Source of the DNA: Bacillus sp. sid0103
Lineage (GTDB): Bacteria; Bacillota; Bacilli; Bacillales_B; DSM-18226
NCBI RefSeq assembly: GCF_019219025.1
Contig: NZ_JAHUWN010000033.1
Coordinates: 1-64,000 of the forward strand
Direction: 5' to 3'
Length of the DNA: 64,000 bases
Numbering within the stretch: position 1 is the stretch's first letter; each line of letters starts with the position of its first letter. Positions 47,411 through 57,445 of this stretch are shown here, in pieces. The notes beneath the pieces are model-generated. The model saw nothing but the letters and a program-made list of their open reading frames with translations. It did no database searches and had not been told where the DNA came from. Position numbers and translations under genes: made by a program.

Positions 47411-48007
47411 TTGAATAAAGTATTGGGTGTCTTTTTAGGGATATCTATTCTGGCAAATGTAATTTTGGGTTTAATGTACGTTGGTCAAAGAGCAACGGTC
47501 TCCCAAGCAGAAGAAAAAACCCAAGAATCTAAAAAGCAGATGGTTCAGTTAAAAAACGAATCACATAAAAAGGAAAAAGCCCTTACCGCCTTTCAACAGA
47601 ATGAATCTTACTATGAAATTGAACATAGTGAAGAGGTTAAACGTTTTGTAGATGAAACCTTTAAAGAACTATTTAATTACGATAACAAAACGTATGCCGC
47701 ACGTTTTGATCAGGTACACAACAAATTAGCAGAGTCAGTCATTTCAAAACTTAAGGCTTCAGGAGAAATGGGTAGTACACAAATTGAATTTAGTAATAAA
47801 GTGAAGGCTTTAAATGTATATCTAAGTGCTGTAGAAAAAGACCAAGCAAAAGCTCTTGTAAACATGGAAACACAATACTCGGTGGGTGGCAGCGAGTTCC
47901 CAAGAAAAAATCAAATCTATGAAGTTACACTTGTTCAAAATGGGGATAAATGGTTACTTGATAAATTAGAATTAATGGGATCTTTCGAACCCTTTGAAGA
48001 GAACTAA
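47411..48007 (+). CDS. VirB8-like T4SS protein (membrane-anchored)
   Basis: TTG 47411 follows GGAGGGAAG. An N-terminal membrane helix (GVFLGISILANVILGLMYVG) is followed by a coiled coil (KTQESKKQMVQLKNESHKK) and an alpha+beta domain ending NGDKWLLDKLELMGSF. The C-terminal fold pattern resembles the NTF2-like domain of VirB8/TcpC-type proteins. The corresponding gene in pGO1 would be trsH. It lies next to the hydrolase gene (12 bp). Confidence 0.6.
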   Translation: MNKVLGVFLGISILANVILGLMYVGQRATVSQAEEKTQESKKQMVQLKNESHKKEKALTAFQQNESYYEIEHSEEVKRFVDETFKELFNYDNKTYAARFDQVHNKLAESVISKLKASGEMGSTQIEFSNKVKALNVYLSAVEKDQAKALVNMETQYSVGGSEFPRKNQIYEVTLVQNGDKWLLDKLELMGSFEPFEEN

Positions 48008-48047
48008 CTAAGAAGAGATAAACGGTAATCCAAAAGGAGAGAAACCC

Positions 48048-48482
48048 ATGAAAATGTTTGGTATTCGACTATTGTTAACGATCTTTTTATTGGCCCTTCT
48101 TGAACTGGTCGTAATCAATATAGCTGGAATTCTCCCATTTGTTGCAGCACACAAGGAAAATATATCTGGTGCCCCCTATATGGGTTTCATAACAGAAAAC
48201 CTGCTGCATCCGATTGAGAGTTCTACTCTTATGATTGAAGAGAAGAATCCGCTTTTCTTCTTAGGGAGTGTGGCAGTGGTCCTATTATCTTTCTATGCTG
48301 CTTTTTTTATGAAAGGTGCCAAAGGTAAATATCAGTTAGCAGACAAATACGGTGTTCATGGATCAAGCCGATTCGCTCACAAGCATGAAATATTTAAACA
48401 TGGCGAGACAGTTGGGGTTCCGGATAAACAACTTATGAAGGATCTTGAAGCTAGTATGCTAGATAAGAAAGGAGTGAAGTGA
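48048..48482 (+). CDS. Membrane-anchor part of the coupling protein (TrsJ-like)
   Basis: The 144-aa protein has two membrane helices (LLLTIFLLALLELVVINIAG and FLGSVAVVLLSFYAAFFM) and then YGVHGSSRFAHKHEI. The last part is the segment that in VirD4/TraG proteins joins the anchor to the ATPase domain. It ends one base before the ATG of the ATPase in another frame. Staphylococcal trs operons also have a separate small gene before trsK, so this split is probably natural and not a frameshift. Confidence 0.65.
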   Translation: MKMFGIRLLLTIFLLALLELVVINIAGILPFVAAHKENISGAPYMGFITENLLHPIESSTLMIEEKNPLFFLGSVAVVLLSFYAAFFMKGAKGKYQLADKYGVHGSSRFAHKHEIFKHGETVGVPDKQLMKDLEASMLDKKGVK

Positions 48483-48483
48483 T

Positions 48484-50073
48484 ATGGCTGTAGATTACAT
48501 GAATAATAACGGTATCATAGCGGGTATCTTGAATCATTCTGTTATTGTTCAGCCAACGAATTCAAACCTTCCAAACAGAAATCACTTTGTAACCGGCGGT
48601 CCAGGATCCTCCAAAACACAAGGATATGTCGTAACCAATGTGTTACACGAAAAGGAATGTTCTTTAGTCGTTACAGATCCCAAAGGTGAGGTCTATGAAA
48701 TGACTTCTGAGGTTAAACGAAGGCAAGGCTATGAAGTACATGTGGTGAATTTTTCAGAAATGGAGTACTCAGATCGCTATAATCCTTTTGATTATGTCAG
48801 GGAGGAAATCCAAGCATCCACGGTAGCCAATTCGATTGTTGCTTCTAAAAATGATCCAAAACGAAAAGATTTTTGGTACAATGCTCAATTTAGCTTGTTA
48901 AAAGCATTAATCCTGTATGCCGTTCACGAGTTGCCGCCCAATCAACGGAACATGAAAGGTGTCTTGGATTTTTTACAAGAATTTGATCCAGAGGAAAGCA
49001 ATGATGGTGCCAGTGAATTAGATGAACAATTTTTAAGACTAGATAAAGCGCACCCAGCAAGAAGAGCATATGAGTTAGGATTTAAAAAGTCCCAAGAAAA
49101 AACGCGGGCAAACATTATCATTTCTTTGCTGACAACAATTGGAGACTTTACTTCCGGTTCGGTTTCACGGTTTACGAGTTTCTCAGATTTCTTCTTAGGA
49201 GATGTGGGAAAAAGGAAAATAGCTTTATATGTCATTATTCCTGTAATGGATTCTACATGGGAAGGTCTAATTAATTTGTTTTTTAATCAAATGTTTCAGG
49301 AGTTGTATAAAGTAGGTGCTAAAAACAGGGCAAAACTCCCTCATCCTGTGGTTTTTATCTTAGACGAATTCCCGAACTTAGGGAAGTTTCCGGACTATGA
49401 AAGGTTCTTAGCAACCTGCCGGGGGTATGGAATTGGGGTTCTTACGATTGTTCAAAACATCACTCAATTGCAAGAAAAGTATGGCAGGGAACAAGCTGAG
49501 TCCATTTTAGGTAACTGTGGAATGAAAATCTGTTTAGGAAATGTAAACGAAACAACCGCAAAATACTTTTCGCAGTTAATGGGGAAAACAACCGCGAAAG
49601 TAGAAACAGGTTCATCCTCAGAATCAAAAGGAAAATCATCTAGTACCTCTTCTTCAACTAGTTATTCGTATGCAGCACGGAACCTAATGAATGAAGATGA
49701 GATTCTAACCATGCATAAAGATGATTGTATTATTATCATTACTGGAAAACACCCAATAAAGGCGAAAAAAGCTTATCAATATCGCTTGTTTCCAAATGTT
49801 ACGAAATCATTTTATGCTAGTCAACTAGACTATCAAAATAACCCTTCACAAGAGGTGTTAGACTGGTTTGAAGATAAAAAAGAAGAATTCGAAAAGTACA
49901 TATATTCGAATGATCGGAAAGTTGAGTTACAAAAGGCTGAGGTTGAATTGCATGAAAACCAGGTAAAGAAAGCAAAAAAAGAGGCTGAATTGCAAGAAGA
50001 ACTTGCAATGAGCTTTTTTTCTCAAATGCATTCAACTCACAGTGTAAATCCATCAAAAGAGGGGAGCAATTAA
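48484..50073 (+). CDS. trsK: VirD4/TraG-family coupling protein ATPase (TrsK-like)
   Basis: The 529-aa protein has Walker A GGPGSSKT at residues 38-45, LVVTDPKGEVYEM shortly after, Walker B VVFILDEFPNLG with Asp294, and the sensor block IVQNITQLQEKYG. It links the relaxase-DNA complex to the channel. Unlike most VirD4 proteins it has no membrane anchor of its own; the gene just before it supplies one. The C-terminal 60 residues form an acidic coiled coil. A Ser-rich linker (GSSSESKGKSSSTSSSTSYS) lies near residue 385. Confidence 0.9.
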   Translation: MAVDYMNNNGIIAGILNHSVIVQPTNSNLPNRNHFVTGGPGSSKTQGYVVTNVLHEKECSLVVTDPKGEVYEMTSEVKRRQGYEVHVVNFSEMEYSDRYNPFDYVREEIQASTVANSIVASKNDPKRKDFWYNAQFSLLKALILYAVHELPPNQRNMKGVLDFLQEFDPEESNDGASELDEQFLRLDKAHPARRAYELGFKKSQEKTRANIIISLLTTIGDFTSGSVSRFTSFSDFFLGDVGKRKIALYVIIPVMDSTWEGLINLFFNQMFQELYKVGAKNRAKLPHPVVFILDEFPNLGKFPDYERFLATCRGYGIGVLTIVQNITQLQEKYGREQAESILGNCGMKICLGNVNETTAKYFSQLMGKTTAKVETGSSSESKGKSSSTSSSTSYSYAARNLMNEDEILTMHKDDCIIIITGKHPIKAKKAYQYRLFPNVTKSFYASQLDYQNNPSQEVLDWFEDKKEEFEKYIYSNDRKVELQKAEVELHENQVKKAKKEAELQEELAMSFFSQMHSTHSVNPSKEGSN

Positions 50074-50074
50074 A

Positions 50075-50566
50075 TTGAAAAAAACAGCAATGCTTATATT
50101 TGTATTAATGGTATGTACACTTCTTACTGCTTGTAATGGCAGAGGAAATCAATTTGATCCTAAGGTTGAGCAAGAAAAAGCTACAAAGGTAATGAATAGA
50201 GTTTTAACTTCCTTTAATGATGAAGAAAAGTTAGCTGAAGCAAAAACACGTGATGAAGCAAATCAAATTGCATGGGAGAAAATTAAAGAAAAAAATGCTA
50301 AGGCAATCTCTAAGGATCTAAGCGAAGAAGATCAAAAACTACTATTATATATATTAACTGTCAACAAAGCAGAAGACCTACCGAACGGGGAAACTAAATC
50401 CAACTTACTATTTAGTCAAGGTGCAAAAATTAAAAGTGTCAGTTTAAATCAAACTGAAAAAAAGTTCATTTTTGATATGGAACGTTACGAGATAGATCAT
50501 AAATTAATCACCCTAGAAAAGCAGGAAGATGTTTGGAAAATTGTAAAAGTTGAAGACCCTAAATAA
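50075..50566 (+). CDS. Lipoprotein of the transfer operon, 163 aa
   Basis: The N-terminus MLIFVLMVCTLLTAC has a lipobox LLTAC with Cys at residue 19. The mature part is charged, soluble and mostly helical, ending in a KQEDVWKIVKVED strand-like segment. It starts two bases after trsK at TTG 50075 behind AGAGGGG. It probably sits on the outer face of the membrane beside the T4SS. No family is recognised. Confidence 0.7.
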   Translation: MKKTAMLIFVLMVCTLLTACNGRGNQFDPKVEQEKATKVMNRVLTSFNDEEKLAEAKTRDEANQIAWEKIKEKNAKAISKDLSEEDQKLLLYILTVNKAEDLPNGETKSNLLFSQGAKIKSVSLNQTEKKFIFDMERYEIDHKLITLEKQEDVWKIVKVEDPK

Positions 50567-50579
50567 GAGGTGAGTAAAC

Positions 50580-51422
50580 TTGTTTAATTTTAAAGAAAAA
50601 ATTGTTGAGGCTATCCAAGGGATGTTGGAAGACTTCATTGAATGGGCTCTTCTAATGTGTAATGATTTGTTATTAAAACAAAATCCTGAAATTCAGTTCT
50701 TTACTGCAGTCAATAATTTCTTGCTTGCCTTAACCTCCACAATAGCTGTAACCATTATTTTATATAAGATTATAGAGGTTATGTCTAGGAATGCTGCCGG
50801 AGATGCCGTTTCATACGGACCTGTTATAGTAAATACCTTAAAAAGCGCCTTACTGATCCCTGCAATGCCTTTTATTCAAAAGATCTTGTTAGAACAAGTC
50901 GCTTATAATATGGGAAACTGGATGATAGGAGAAGGAAGTAAGGTTAGCAAGGAAAAAATCAATGATATGTTTGATCCAAATAACTTTGACACACTCCATT
51001 TTCAAGGTGCAGCACTTCTTATCTTACTAGCGGTATTTGCAGTTGCATTCATAGCATTCTTGTTCTCAGTTGCTGTATTCCATGCAGACATCATGTTCCT
51101 ATATTTACTATCTCCCTTGGCTTGTGTATCAGTGATTGCTGATGATAATGAATACTTGGGTGTCTGGTGGCGCGAATTATTAAGTCAGATTGTAACAATT
51201 ATAGCAAAAATCTTTTTATTTGTTGTAGCTCTAAGTATTTTAATCAATGAAAATATAACGTTTCTCAATTTTCTTTTACTCATGGGATGTTGTATTCTCC
51301 TTATTAAGAGTCCGTCAGTACTAAGGAACATGTGGTATTCAACGGGTTCTGGAAGAGGAATGATGGGGGCAATGGGTGGTACAACAAAACTGGTAGCTAG
51401 GAGATTTCTATTAAAAAGGTAA
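50580..51422 (+). CDS. VirB6-like polytopic membrane protein (TrsL-like)
   Basis: The 280-aa protein has about six membrane helices, including FLLALTSTIAVTIILYKIIE, ALLILLAVFAVAFIAFLFSV and IFLFVVALSILI. The central segment ADIMFLYLLSPLACVSVIAD is typical of VirB6/TrbL proteins. It closes the operon, as trsL does in pGO1. GAGGTGAG precedes TTG 50580. A weak terminator follows 45 bp later. Confidence 0.75.
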   Translation: MFNFKEKIVEAIQGMLEDFIEWALLMCNDLLLKQNPEIQFFTAVNNFLLALTSTIAVTIILYKIIEVMSRNAAGDAVSYGPVIVNTLKSALLIPAMPFIQKILLEQVAYNMGNWMIGEGSKVSKEKINDMFDPNNFDTLHFQGAALLILLAVFAVAFIAFLFSVAVFHADIMFLYLLSPLACVSVIADDNEYLGVWWRELLSQIVTIIAKIFLFVVALSILINENITFLNFLLLMGCCILLIKSPSVLRNMWYSTGSGRGMMGAMGGTTKLVARRFLLKR

Positions 51423-51466
51423 AGAAAAGGCGACACCGAGTCCAATAATAGTTCAACAAGCAGTAT

Positions 51467-51495
51467 AAAAGGATCTTCGACTGGAAGATCCTTTT
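51467..51495 (+). terminator. Terminator of the transfer operon
   Basis: AAAAGGATCTTC with GAAGATCCTTTT (12-bp stem, short loop); the T run is short. It lies between convergent genes and may work in both directions. Confidence 0.65.
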
Positions 51496-51518
51496 AAGAA
51501 CGATTACATAAAACAATT

Positions 51519-51713
51519 TTAAGAAACTTTCTTTAATTCCTCTGTTAATCGTAGGAATTCTGCTTTATTTTTGTCTCGTAAGGACAGGTCGATTTTCTTT
51601 TGAATTTTCTCTTTTCGGAAATCACGCAGGGCTTTGTCTAACACCATTTCAGCAAATAGAGAATCCATGACATTTACTTCAGGTTGTGGTGAATTAAGCA
51701 AGTTCTTTTCCAT
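51519..51713 (-). CDS. IDEAL-domain protein, 64 aa
   Basis: The block AEMVLDKALRDFRKEKIQKKIDLSLRDKNKAEFLRLTEEL is the IDEAL domain (LxxxLxxFxxxxLxxxIDxALxxxDxxxFxxLtxeL), found in Bacillus proteins such as YpiB and ComK-related factors. It probably mediates protein contacts. AAGGAGTTG-type spacing before ATG 51713 (GGAGTTGATTTCTT) fits. It is convergent with the transfer operon. Confidence 0.8.
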   Translation of the reverse strand: MEKNLLNSPQPEVNVMDSLFAEMVLDKALRDFRKEKIQKKIDLSLRDKNKAEFLRLTEELKKVS

Positions 51714-52022
51714 AAGAAATCAACTCCTTGACCTTTTTTCTATTATACTAATAATTTTCTGATTATTCAAATATTTGAAATTGGTAATTTGAGAGAGCAA
51801 CAAAATGAAACATACTTTATCTGCATATTTGGTTACGAATCAATTCATGAGAAAGGAGGAAAACATAATTGCACTGTCCATGCAGTAATTAGGTATTCAT
51901 AATTAATTATCACCTACTTACTACATTTAAAATCATTCATAACTACCGCCCATTAGTACTTTCTTCGAGATACCGGTGAACTTTTGCTTCAGGGGAAATC
52001 ACAAGGAAAATAATGATGGATT

Positions 52023-52970
52023 TTAATCATCTTTGCGTACGATTATATCCAAACTTTCTAATTTATCTATGATCTCTTTTAGAGACTTTTGTCCTAAATT
52101 ACGTAATTTTCTTATATCTTCTTCGGACTTATTAGCTAAGTCATGAATTGTATTAATCCCATTGCGTTTTAGACTGTTGAAAGAGCGAACAGAAAGGTCT
52201 AAATCCTCAATAGTCAGGTTAAGCAATTCTTTTTCTTTTGATACATCTTCCCTTTCCATCATAATTTGGTTATCTTGTGATTCAGGATTAAGTCCTACTA
52301 AAATAGAAAGCTGGTCATTAAACATTTTTGCACTTTCAGAAATGGCTTCGCTGGGTCCTAAACTCCCATCTGTCCAAAGTTCCAAAGATAACCTTTCAAA
52401 ACTAGCCAATTGACCGACACGAGTGTTTTCAACCAAATAACTGGCGCGTGAAACCGGTGTATAGATTGAATCGATTGGTATGACTCCTACTTGAAGGTCT
52501 TCACGTTTGTTTTGCTCTGCAGGAACATAACCACGTCCACGTTTTGCAGTTAGGCGCATTCTAAAATGAACATTTTCTCCAAGTGTAGCAAGATGTAAGT
52601 CGGGATTTAAGATCTCTACATCACTATCATGAGAAATATCAGCAGCTGTTATTGTACCGTTTCTATGTACATCAATCATCAATTCTTTCTCATCGTCAGA
52701 GAAAATATTCAAAGATAATTTTTTTATGTTCAAAATGATGGTTGCTACATCTTCTTCTATCCCTTCAATAGTTGAATATTCATTCTGTACCCCATCTATT
52801 TGTATGGAAGTGACAGCGGCACCGGGGAGTGAAGATAAAAGGATACGACGTAATGTGTTGCCAAGTGTCGTTCCAAATCCTCGCATGAGAGGTTGAACGA
52901 CAAACTTTCCATAATTGTTATCCTTGCTAATCATAACCTTTTCAATTCTCGGCACTTCAATTTTTAACAT
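52023..52970 (-). CDS. rpoA: RNA polymerase alpha subunit, second (plasmid) copy
   Basis: The 315-aa protein is a complete alpha subunit. The N-terminal assembly domain has [16 protein letters not shown] (here [20 protein letters not shown]), [16 protein letters not shown], and [13 protein letters not shown]; the linker is acidic. The C-terminal DNA-binding domain reads [17 protein letters not shown] with the promoter-contact Arg262 and Asn265, and [12 protein letters not shown]. It clearly differs from the chromosomal Bacillus sequence throughout, yet keeps every motif, so it is under selection. AAAAGGAGTG precedes the ATG. It stands alone, far from ribosomal genes. It could form hybrid polymerase with altered promoter or activator response. 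Confidence 0.95.
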   Translation of the reverse strand: MLKIEVPRIEKVMISKDNNYGKFVVQPLMRGFGTTLGNTLRRILLSSLPGAAVTSIQIDGVQNEYSTIEGIEEDVATIILNIKKLSLNIFSDDEKELMIDVHRNGTITAADISHDSDVEILNPDLHLATLGENVHFRMRLTAKRGRGYVPAEQNKREDLQVGVIPIDSIYTPVSRASYLVENTRVGQLASFERLSLELWTDGSLGPSEAISESAKMFNDQLSILVGLNPESQDNQIMMEREDVSKEKELLNLTIEDLDLSVRSFNSLKRNGINTIHDLANKSEEDIRKLRNLGQKSLKEIIDKLESLDIIVRKDD

Positions 52971-52979
52971 CTGAATTAT

Positions 52980-54515
52980 ACACTCCTTTTAGTCATTAAC
53001 TCAAAAAACAACCTATTATATTTAGTTAATATACTCCTAGTACTATAATGAATGCTAATTTTACGGGTAAAAAATGTATTAACGATTGTTTTTCCTGTTC
53101 AGCTGCAGGGAAGTTAGAGAGAGATCGCGAGTTATAAGAGTGGATGTGATGGTCGCTCTTCTTTTTATCCCTCAATACTACTCTTTGAAGTCAAGTTATC
53201 GGAAAAGCAAGTAAAAATAGTTAGATAGGGGATAAATGAGGAGTGACAAAAATTATTGCTCTTTTTTAATTATATAACACTCTGGACATTTGTAATGAAC
53301 GAACATTGGTGGTTATAAACATCGTTCCTGACCAAGTACTCTGTACATGTTTTCCGATTCCTAAAATTAAAACAATTATTAAAATATAATTCAACATATA
53401 TGTCAATTTTAACTTATGATAAATAATATAAGTTGTCATTTATTTCATTGATAATAATATATGATTTTTTGAACAAACTTTTCTTTTAGTAACAGGATAT
53501 GCGATATGCACTTTTACTGGGAAAGAAGTCCTTTGAAAAGGGTCTCTTTACCTTGGTTTGTTACCAAATCATTTTTCATCATGCCGATTCATAGAGCATA
53601 AGTCATTCACCATAGTATGACAGAGTAACTTTAGGTACTATGGGAGGCAGCAAACTAATAACTCGAAGATTTTTATAAAAAGTTACATAAAGAGTGCATT
53701 TTCATATTTGTGTACAAGACATTAAAGATATTAGATATATATAAGAACCATCAGTTTTGTTCAAATTATTCAATGAACCCAAAGAAAAAGGCCATTCGTG
53801 GAAGCAAATGGCTTTTTAAATAAAAATTGTATATTCCTTGATTTTGTGCCAATCGCTTTGGGAGGTATATTTTTGGAGAAGAGGCACAAACATTTTATTT
53901 ACTAAAATACATTGGACTCCCGTTATTGGAAGTCCACAACATGTAGTAATCTTCTTTGGAGAGCAAGAAAAAATCGCCTTTTTATTTTAGCTTCTTTTAT
54001 TGTGCTAAAAAGAGGGATTAGGACTAAATAAACCACACACTATTATCTAAACTGACTTAATATAAGGCAGTTTATTAATGCCTTTTAAAATAACTGGTCG
54101 AAGTACAAATTTTTTGTTTGATTTATATTATGTCGAAGGTGTGAAAGTTTCTTGGGTTAATGCCTCAGAAATAGAAATGTTTGGCTGGCGGCCTTACGGC
54201 TAATAAAACAACGACTTCTGGGCCAAGCCTCTCAATCAATTTGTAGATTATAACAATATTTATATTGGTTAGGAGAATTTTTCGGAGATTACCATTCGGC
54301 ATAATAGTCATTGTTGAATGATAAATTAGGCACGCCACTCGAATGATGATTGATCTTAATCCTTCCGTTTAAGATTCCTTGACTTTTTCCGAGGCATTTG
54401 GTTCCCAAAATGCATTCATTTTCAAATATGCTTCTATCTTCCTCTGTTCACATATTTGCTGTTAGAGCCGTTACGGTGAACCGTACCATAAGTAAATATA
54501 GGTTTCTGGTCGATT
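52980..54515. other. Intergenic region, 1.5 kb
   Basis: No supported gene. The features are a TATAAT at about 53016-53021 on the minus strand that may serve rpoA, one partition-type palindrome (53391-53406) and a GGCCATT…AATGGC hairpin with T's (about 53779-53817). The stretch before 54515 contains broken debris of the recombinase element. Confidence 0.45.
53391..53406. repeat. Isolated partition-type palindrome
   Basis: TCAACATATATGTCAA, the same box type as the series at 36901-39422, about 14 kb away on the far side of the transfer operon. Confidence 0.6.
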
Positions 54516-56072
54516 CTATTGGTTAGTTAGATTTGAGTATTTGTTTCCACACTCTACACACGTTGAATGCTGTGCGTTGATAATACGAATTGAAAAATAA
54601 GCAGATGAAGTGGAGGTCCTGTAGTGGACCTTCGCTTTTCCATCTGCTTTTATTTCAATTTTTTCGATTAAACGATGAAGTAATTCAGGAGTTAATTCTT
54701 TGAATTCTACAAATACTTCAAGCTGTTTTTTTAACTCATACAGGGAAGTTTCATCGTCCTTTGTTTGAAGATAAGTCTCTTGTTCCTGCATGTTTATTGT
54801 TAATGTATGAATTTGTTTATTAAGATTATCAATGTATTAATCATATGCTTCCTTTGAGATTACTTCATCAACCAATAGGCCAACTGCCTTTTGCTTTTTT
54901 GACTTTAGGTCTGTCATTTCTTCCTTGGCAAAGTTAATTTGTTTTTGAGACTGTATTCTTTGCTTTTGAACTTTGGCCTCAATTGCCTCCATATAAGAAG
55001 TACTATCTAATGAAGATAACAAGCCCCTAATGTCATTTAAGATTGCTAGGCATAATGTGTTTTCTCTGGTTAAATGGTTGCTACACGCCTTCGCTCCATG
55101 CTTATTATAATTACCACAGATATATCCTTTACTATTGGCTTTGAAGTGCATTCCATGTCCGCAATCCGAGCAATATAAAGTATTAGTAAATAAATGCTTT
55201 TCAGCCTGGGGACGAATTCTTTTACGATGTTCAATAAGCTGTTGAACGGTGTTAAAATCTTCTTTTGAAATTATTGCCTCATGAGTATTGGGTATGAGGA
55301 TATAATCTTCGGGATTATTTTCGTTCCTAGACTTATTTGTGACACTTCTCGTTGTAGATCGTCCCTGTACTAAATCACCTGTATAATGTGGATTGGTAAG
55401 TATAACCCTAGTCGTTCCTCCATGCCATTTATCACTAGCATTTTTTTTATGAGAAATTTGGGCTGGTGTCCTGATTCCTTCGTTGTATAATCCTCTTGCA
55501 ATGGCATCAAAACCTTTACCTGCAAGATATTCACGATATATTCGTCTGACGATATCTGGAGTGCTATCAGATTGGATATGAAGTTTGCCATCTTTCACTG
55601 CGTAACCATAAGGAGGATTTGATCCTTTGAACAAACCTCGTTGTGCTCTGCTTTTTAGAGCTGCTTTCACCCGGTCGCTTGTTCTTTGTGACTCCTGTTC
55701 ATAAAGCCAAGCATAGATACCAAACATTTGCTCATTGCCTTCCAGAGTATTAATTGCATTATCCAGGGTTATAATATGAACTTTATTTTGTTCAGCAATA
55801 TCACGAATTTCATATGATAAGCGACCATTTCGAGCTAAGCGTGACAATTCTTTTGCTAGAATGACATCGAATTTCTTAGCTTTAGCATCAGAAATAAGCT
55901 GCTGTAGCTGTTCACGTTTCTCTGTAGTACCACTTTCTACATCAATGTAGAATTCATGAATGTCCCAACCTTTATCTAGAATATATCTGTTAAATAGATC
56001 TCTTTGGTTGGTAAGAGAGGCTTTTTGCTCTTCTTTATCAGTATAAACTCTTATATAAATTGCACATCTCAT
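54516..56072 (-). pseudogene. Large serine recombinase, inactivated by Ser10Tyr and a nonsense codon
   Basis: The frame runs 518 codons with one TAA (54837-54839). The order is an N-terminal resolvase domain (YIRVYTDKEEQKASLTNQ; AKELSRLARNG), the recombinase domain (NPPYGYAVKDGKL…), a zinc ribbon (YCSDCGHGMHF…YICGNYNKHGAKAC) and a coiled coil. The family has Ser in RVSTxxQ as nucleophile; here codon 10 is TAT (Tyr), one base from TCT (Ser). The in-frame stop cuts off the last 107 residues, which are otherwise intact (MQEQETYLQTKDDETSLYEL). Its ATG overlaps the stop of the small gene upstream. Confidence 0.88.
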
Positions 56073-56230
56073 GGTATATCTTTCCTTTCTACATGAGATG
56101 TAGTAGTGTTCACCTTATCTTGAGAATAGTAAATATTTACTATTCTGTCAATTTTCTCGTTGATTAGTGAATTAATAATGTCTTGAAAAGTAATATTTGT
56201 ATTCTCATTAAAAATACGTTCGATTTCCAT
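56069..56230 (-). CDS. Small protein coupled to the recombinase, 53 aa
   Basis: GGGGGTAC lies before ATG 56230. The product MEIERIFNENTNITFQDIIN continues SLINEKIDRIVNIYYSQDKV and ends four bases into the recombinase (ATGA overlap). Small helper ORFs coupled this way are seen in front of transposon-type serine recombinases. The function is unknown. It is intact, while its partner is dead. Confidence 0.6.
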   Translation of the reverse strand: MEIERIFNENTNITFQDIINSLINEKIDRIVNIYYSQDKVNTTTSHVERKDIP

Positions 56231-56611
56231 TAATGTACCCCCAATATTTTATTGAGGTCTAGACCTTCATAAATCTACAAATCTCTGATATATGTAATTA
56301 GTAAGAATTTGTAGTGATTTCAGCTGATTTCTAATTATTATTATACTTTCTATATGTGGTTTTCTACTAAAGTGCTATTAAGGGATCTGTTACCTTTATC
56401 TTAGAATAAGAGCGATATTAGTAATAAATTCGGAGGTTAATCCCACGAAAAACTACAAATACCTCGTGGATTCTCTTGGATTCTCAAAAAATCCGTCATA
56501 GGGAAAAATTTTTTAAAAAAAATTCTGGGGGGTAGGTACTTTTACTTCTTCTTCTGCTCTTTGACGTTTGGTGCCCCCCCTCCGTTAAGTTGTTTATCAA
56601 CTATGGTTATA
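56231..56611. other. Intergenic region
   Basis: No gene. It contains an A/T-rich tract (56505-56525), a G-run GGGGGG (about 56526-56532) and a C-run near 56573-56581, which probably mark the decayed outer part of the neighbouring mobile elements. Confidence 0.4.
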
Positions 56612-56962
56612 TTAAAGGTCTATATTATCCAGGGCCTCAGCACCACCTTCCAAATAAGCTTTCTTCCATGAAGCTATCATAGAAGGATTTGTTAGTCCAA
56701 ATTGAAGGGCTGTTTCCGTTTCTGAAGAACCTGTTCTCTCCATAAATCTTAATACATCCAGCTTGAAATGAGTAGAATAAGTTTCCTTATGTTTCTTCCT
56801 CATTAATCCTTCAGCTCCGAATTTCTCGTAAACTTTTACCCATGTTTTAATTGGGGTACTGCCTTTCATACCATATTTCTCAGCTAAAAGCCTATACCCC
56901 AATTTTCCTTCATGATACTCTCTTACTAGCATTAACTTAAATTTTTCACTATATTTACCCAT
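56612..56962 (-). pseudogene. IS3-family (IS150-type) OrfA, truncated
   Basis: The fragment MGKYSEKFKLMLVREYHEGK has a first HTH (YRLLAEKYGMKGSTPIKTWVKVYEKFG) and a second (SSETETALQFGLTNPSMIASWKKAY), then breaks after GGAEALDN. Full OrfA proteins have about 50 more residues including a coiled coil; OrfB with the DDE core is missing. The frame is open from 56971, but the family start is the Met at 56962. Confidence 0.75.
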
Positions 56963-56968
56963 AAAAAA

Positions 56969-57014
56969 CACCCCAAACGTTAGATTTTAACTCTAACATT
57001 TGGGGTGCAGTACA
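56969..57014. mobile_element. Left end of the IS3-family element with protective hairpin
   Basis: On the minus strand the end reads TGTACTGCACCCCAAA (edge at 57014), as in IS150-type elements. The arms 56969-56984 and 56992-57007 form a hairpin just before orfA that would hinder expression from outside transcription. Confidence 0.6.
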
Positions 57015-57445
57015 AAATTGGTCCTTTTCTTTTTGAGGTACCTGATTTTAAGATTCACTTTTCCTACTATGTTTTGTTCTTCGTCCACAAATAGGAGCCA
57101 TTAAAGAAAATATTAAATCAAATGATTTAATAAGTTTTAGTATTCACATTTAGCAAATAATTGCTGGGGGATGGCTTTTTTATTACTCAGGAGTGATTCA
57201 AGATTTAGCTTGATTTTTTGAAATCAGGAAGATTGACGATTCTCTCATCTTACAAGCCAATGCTCAGAATTTTAGGAGTCTGTCAAGTGCTTTCCTAGGC
57301 AGGCTCCTAGGGTTCTGAGATCCTGCAAAAAGATGAGAAGAAGAAAAGGAAGAACCAACGCCTCTTAAACCTAGGTTCCTTCATAAAAAGGAATTTGTTT
57401 TGTCAACTTTTGGGATTGTAATGCAAAGGCATAGTAACTGATTAT
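57015..57445. other. Intergenic region
   Basis: No gene is seen. It separates the IS3 remnant from the catabolic cluster and contains two CCTAGG sites near 57295-57312 in a GC-richer patch. Confidence 0.35.

Noticed and set aside
48480..48484. Frameshift that broke the coupling protein gene
   Set aside because: The second ORF begins with its own ATG behind GGAGTGAAG, and a comparable two-gene arrangement is known for trs operons.
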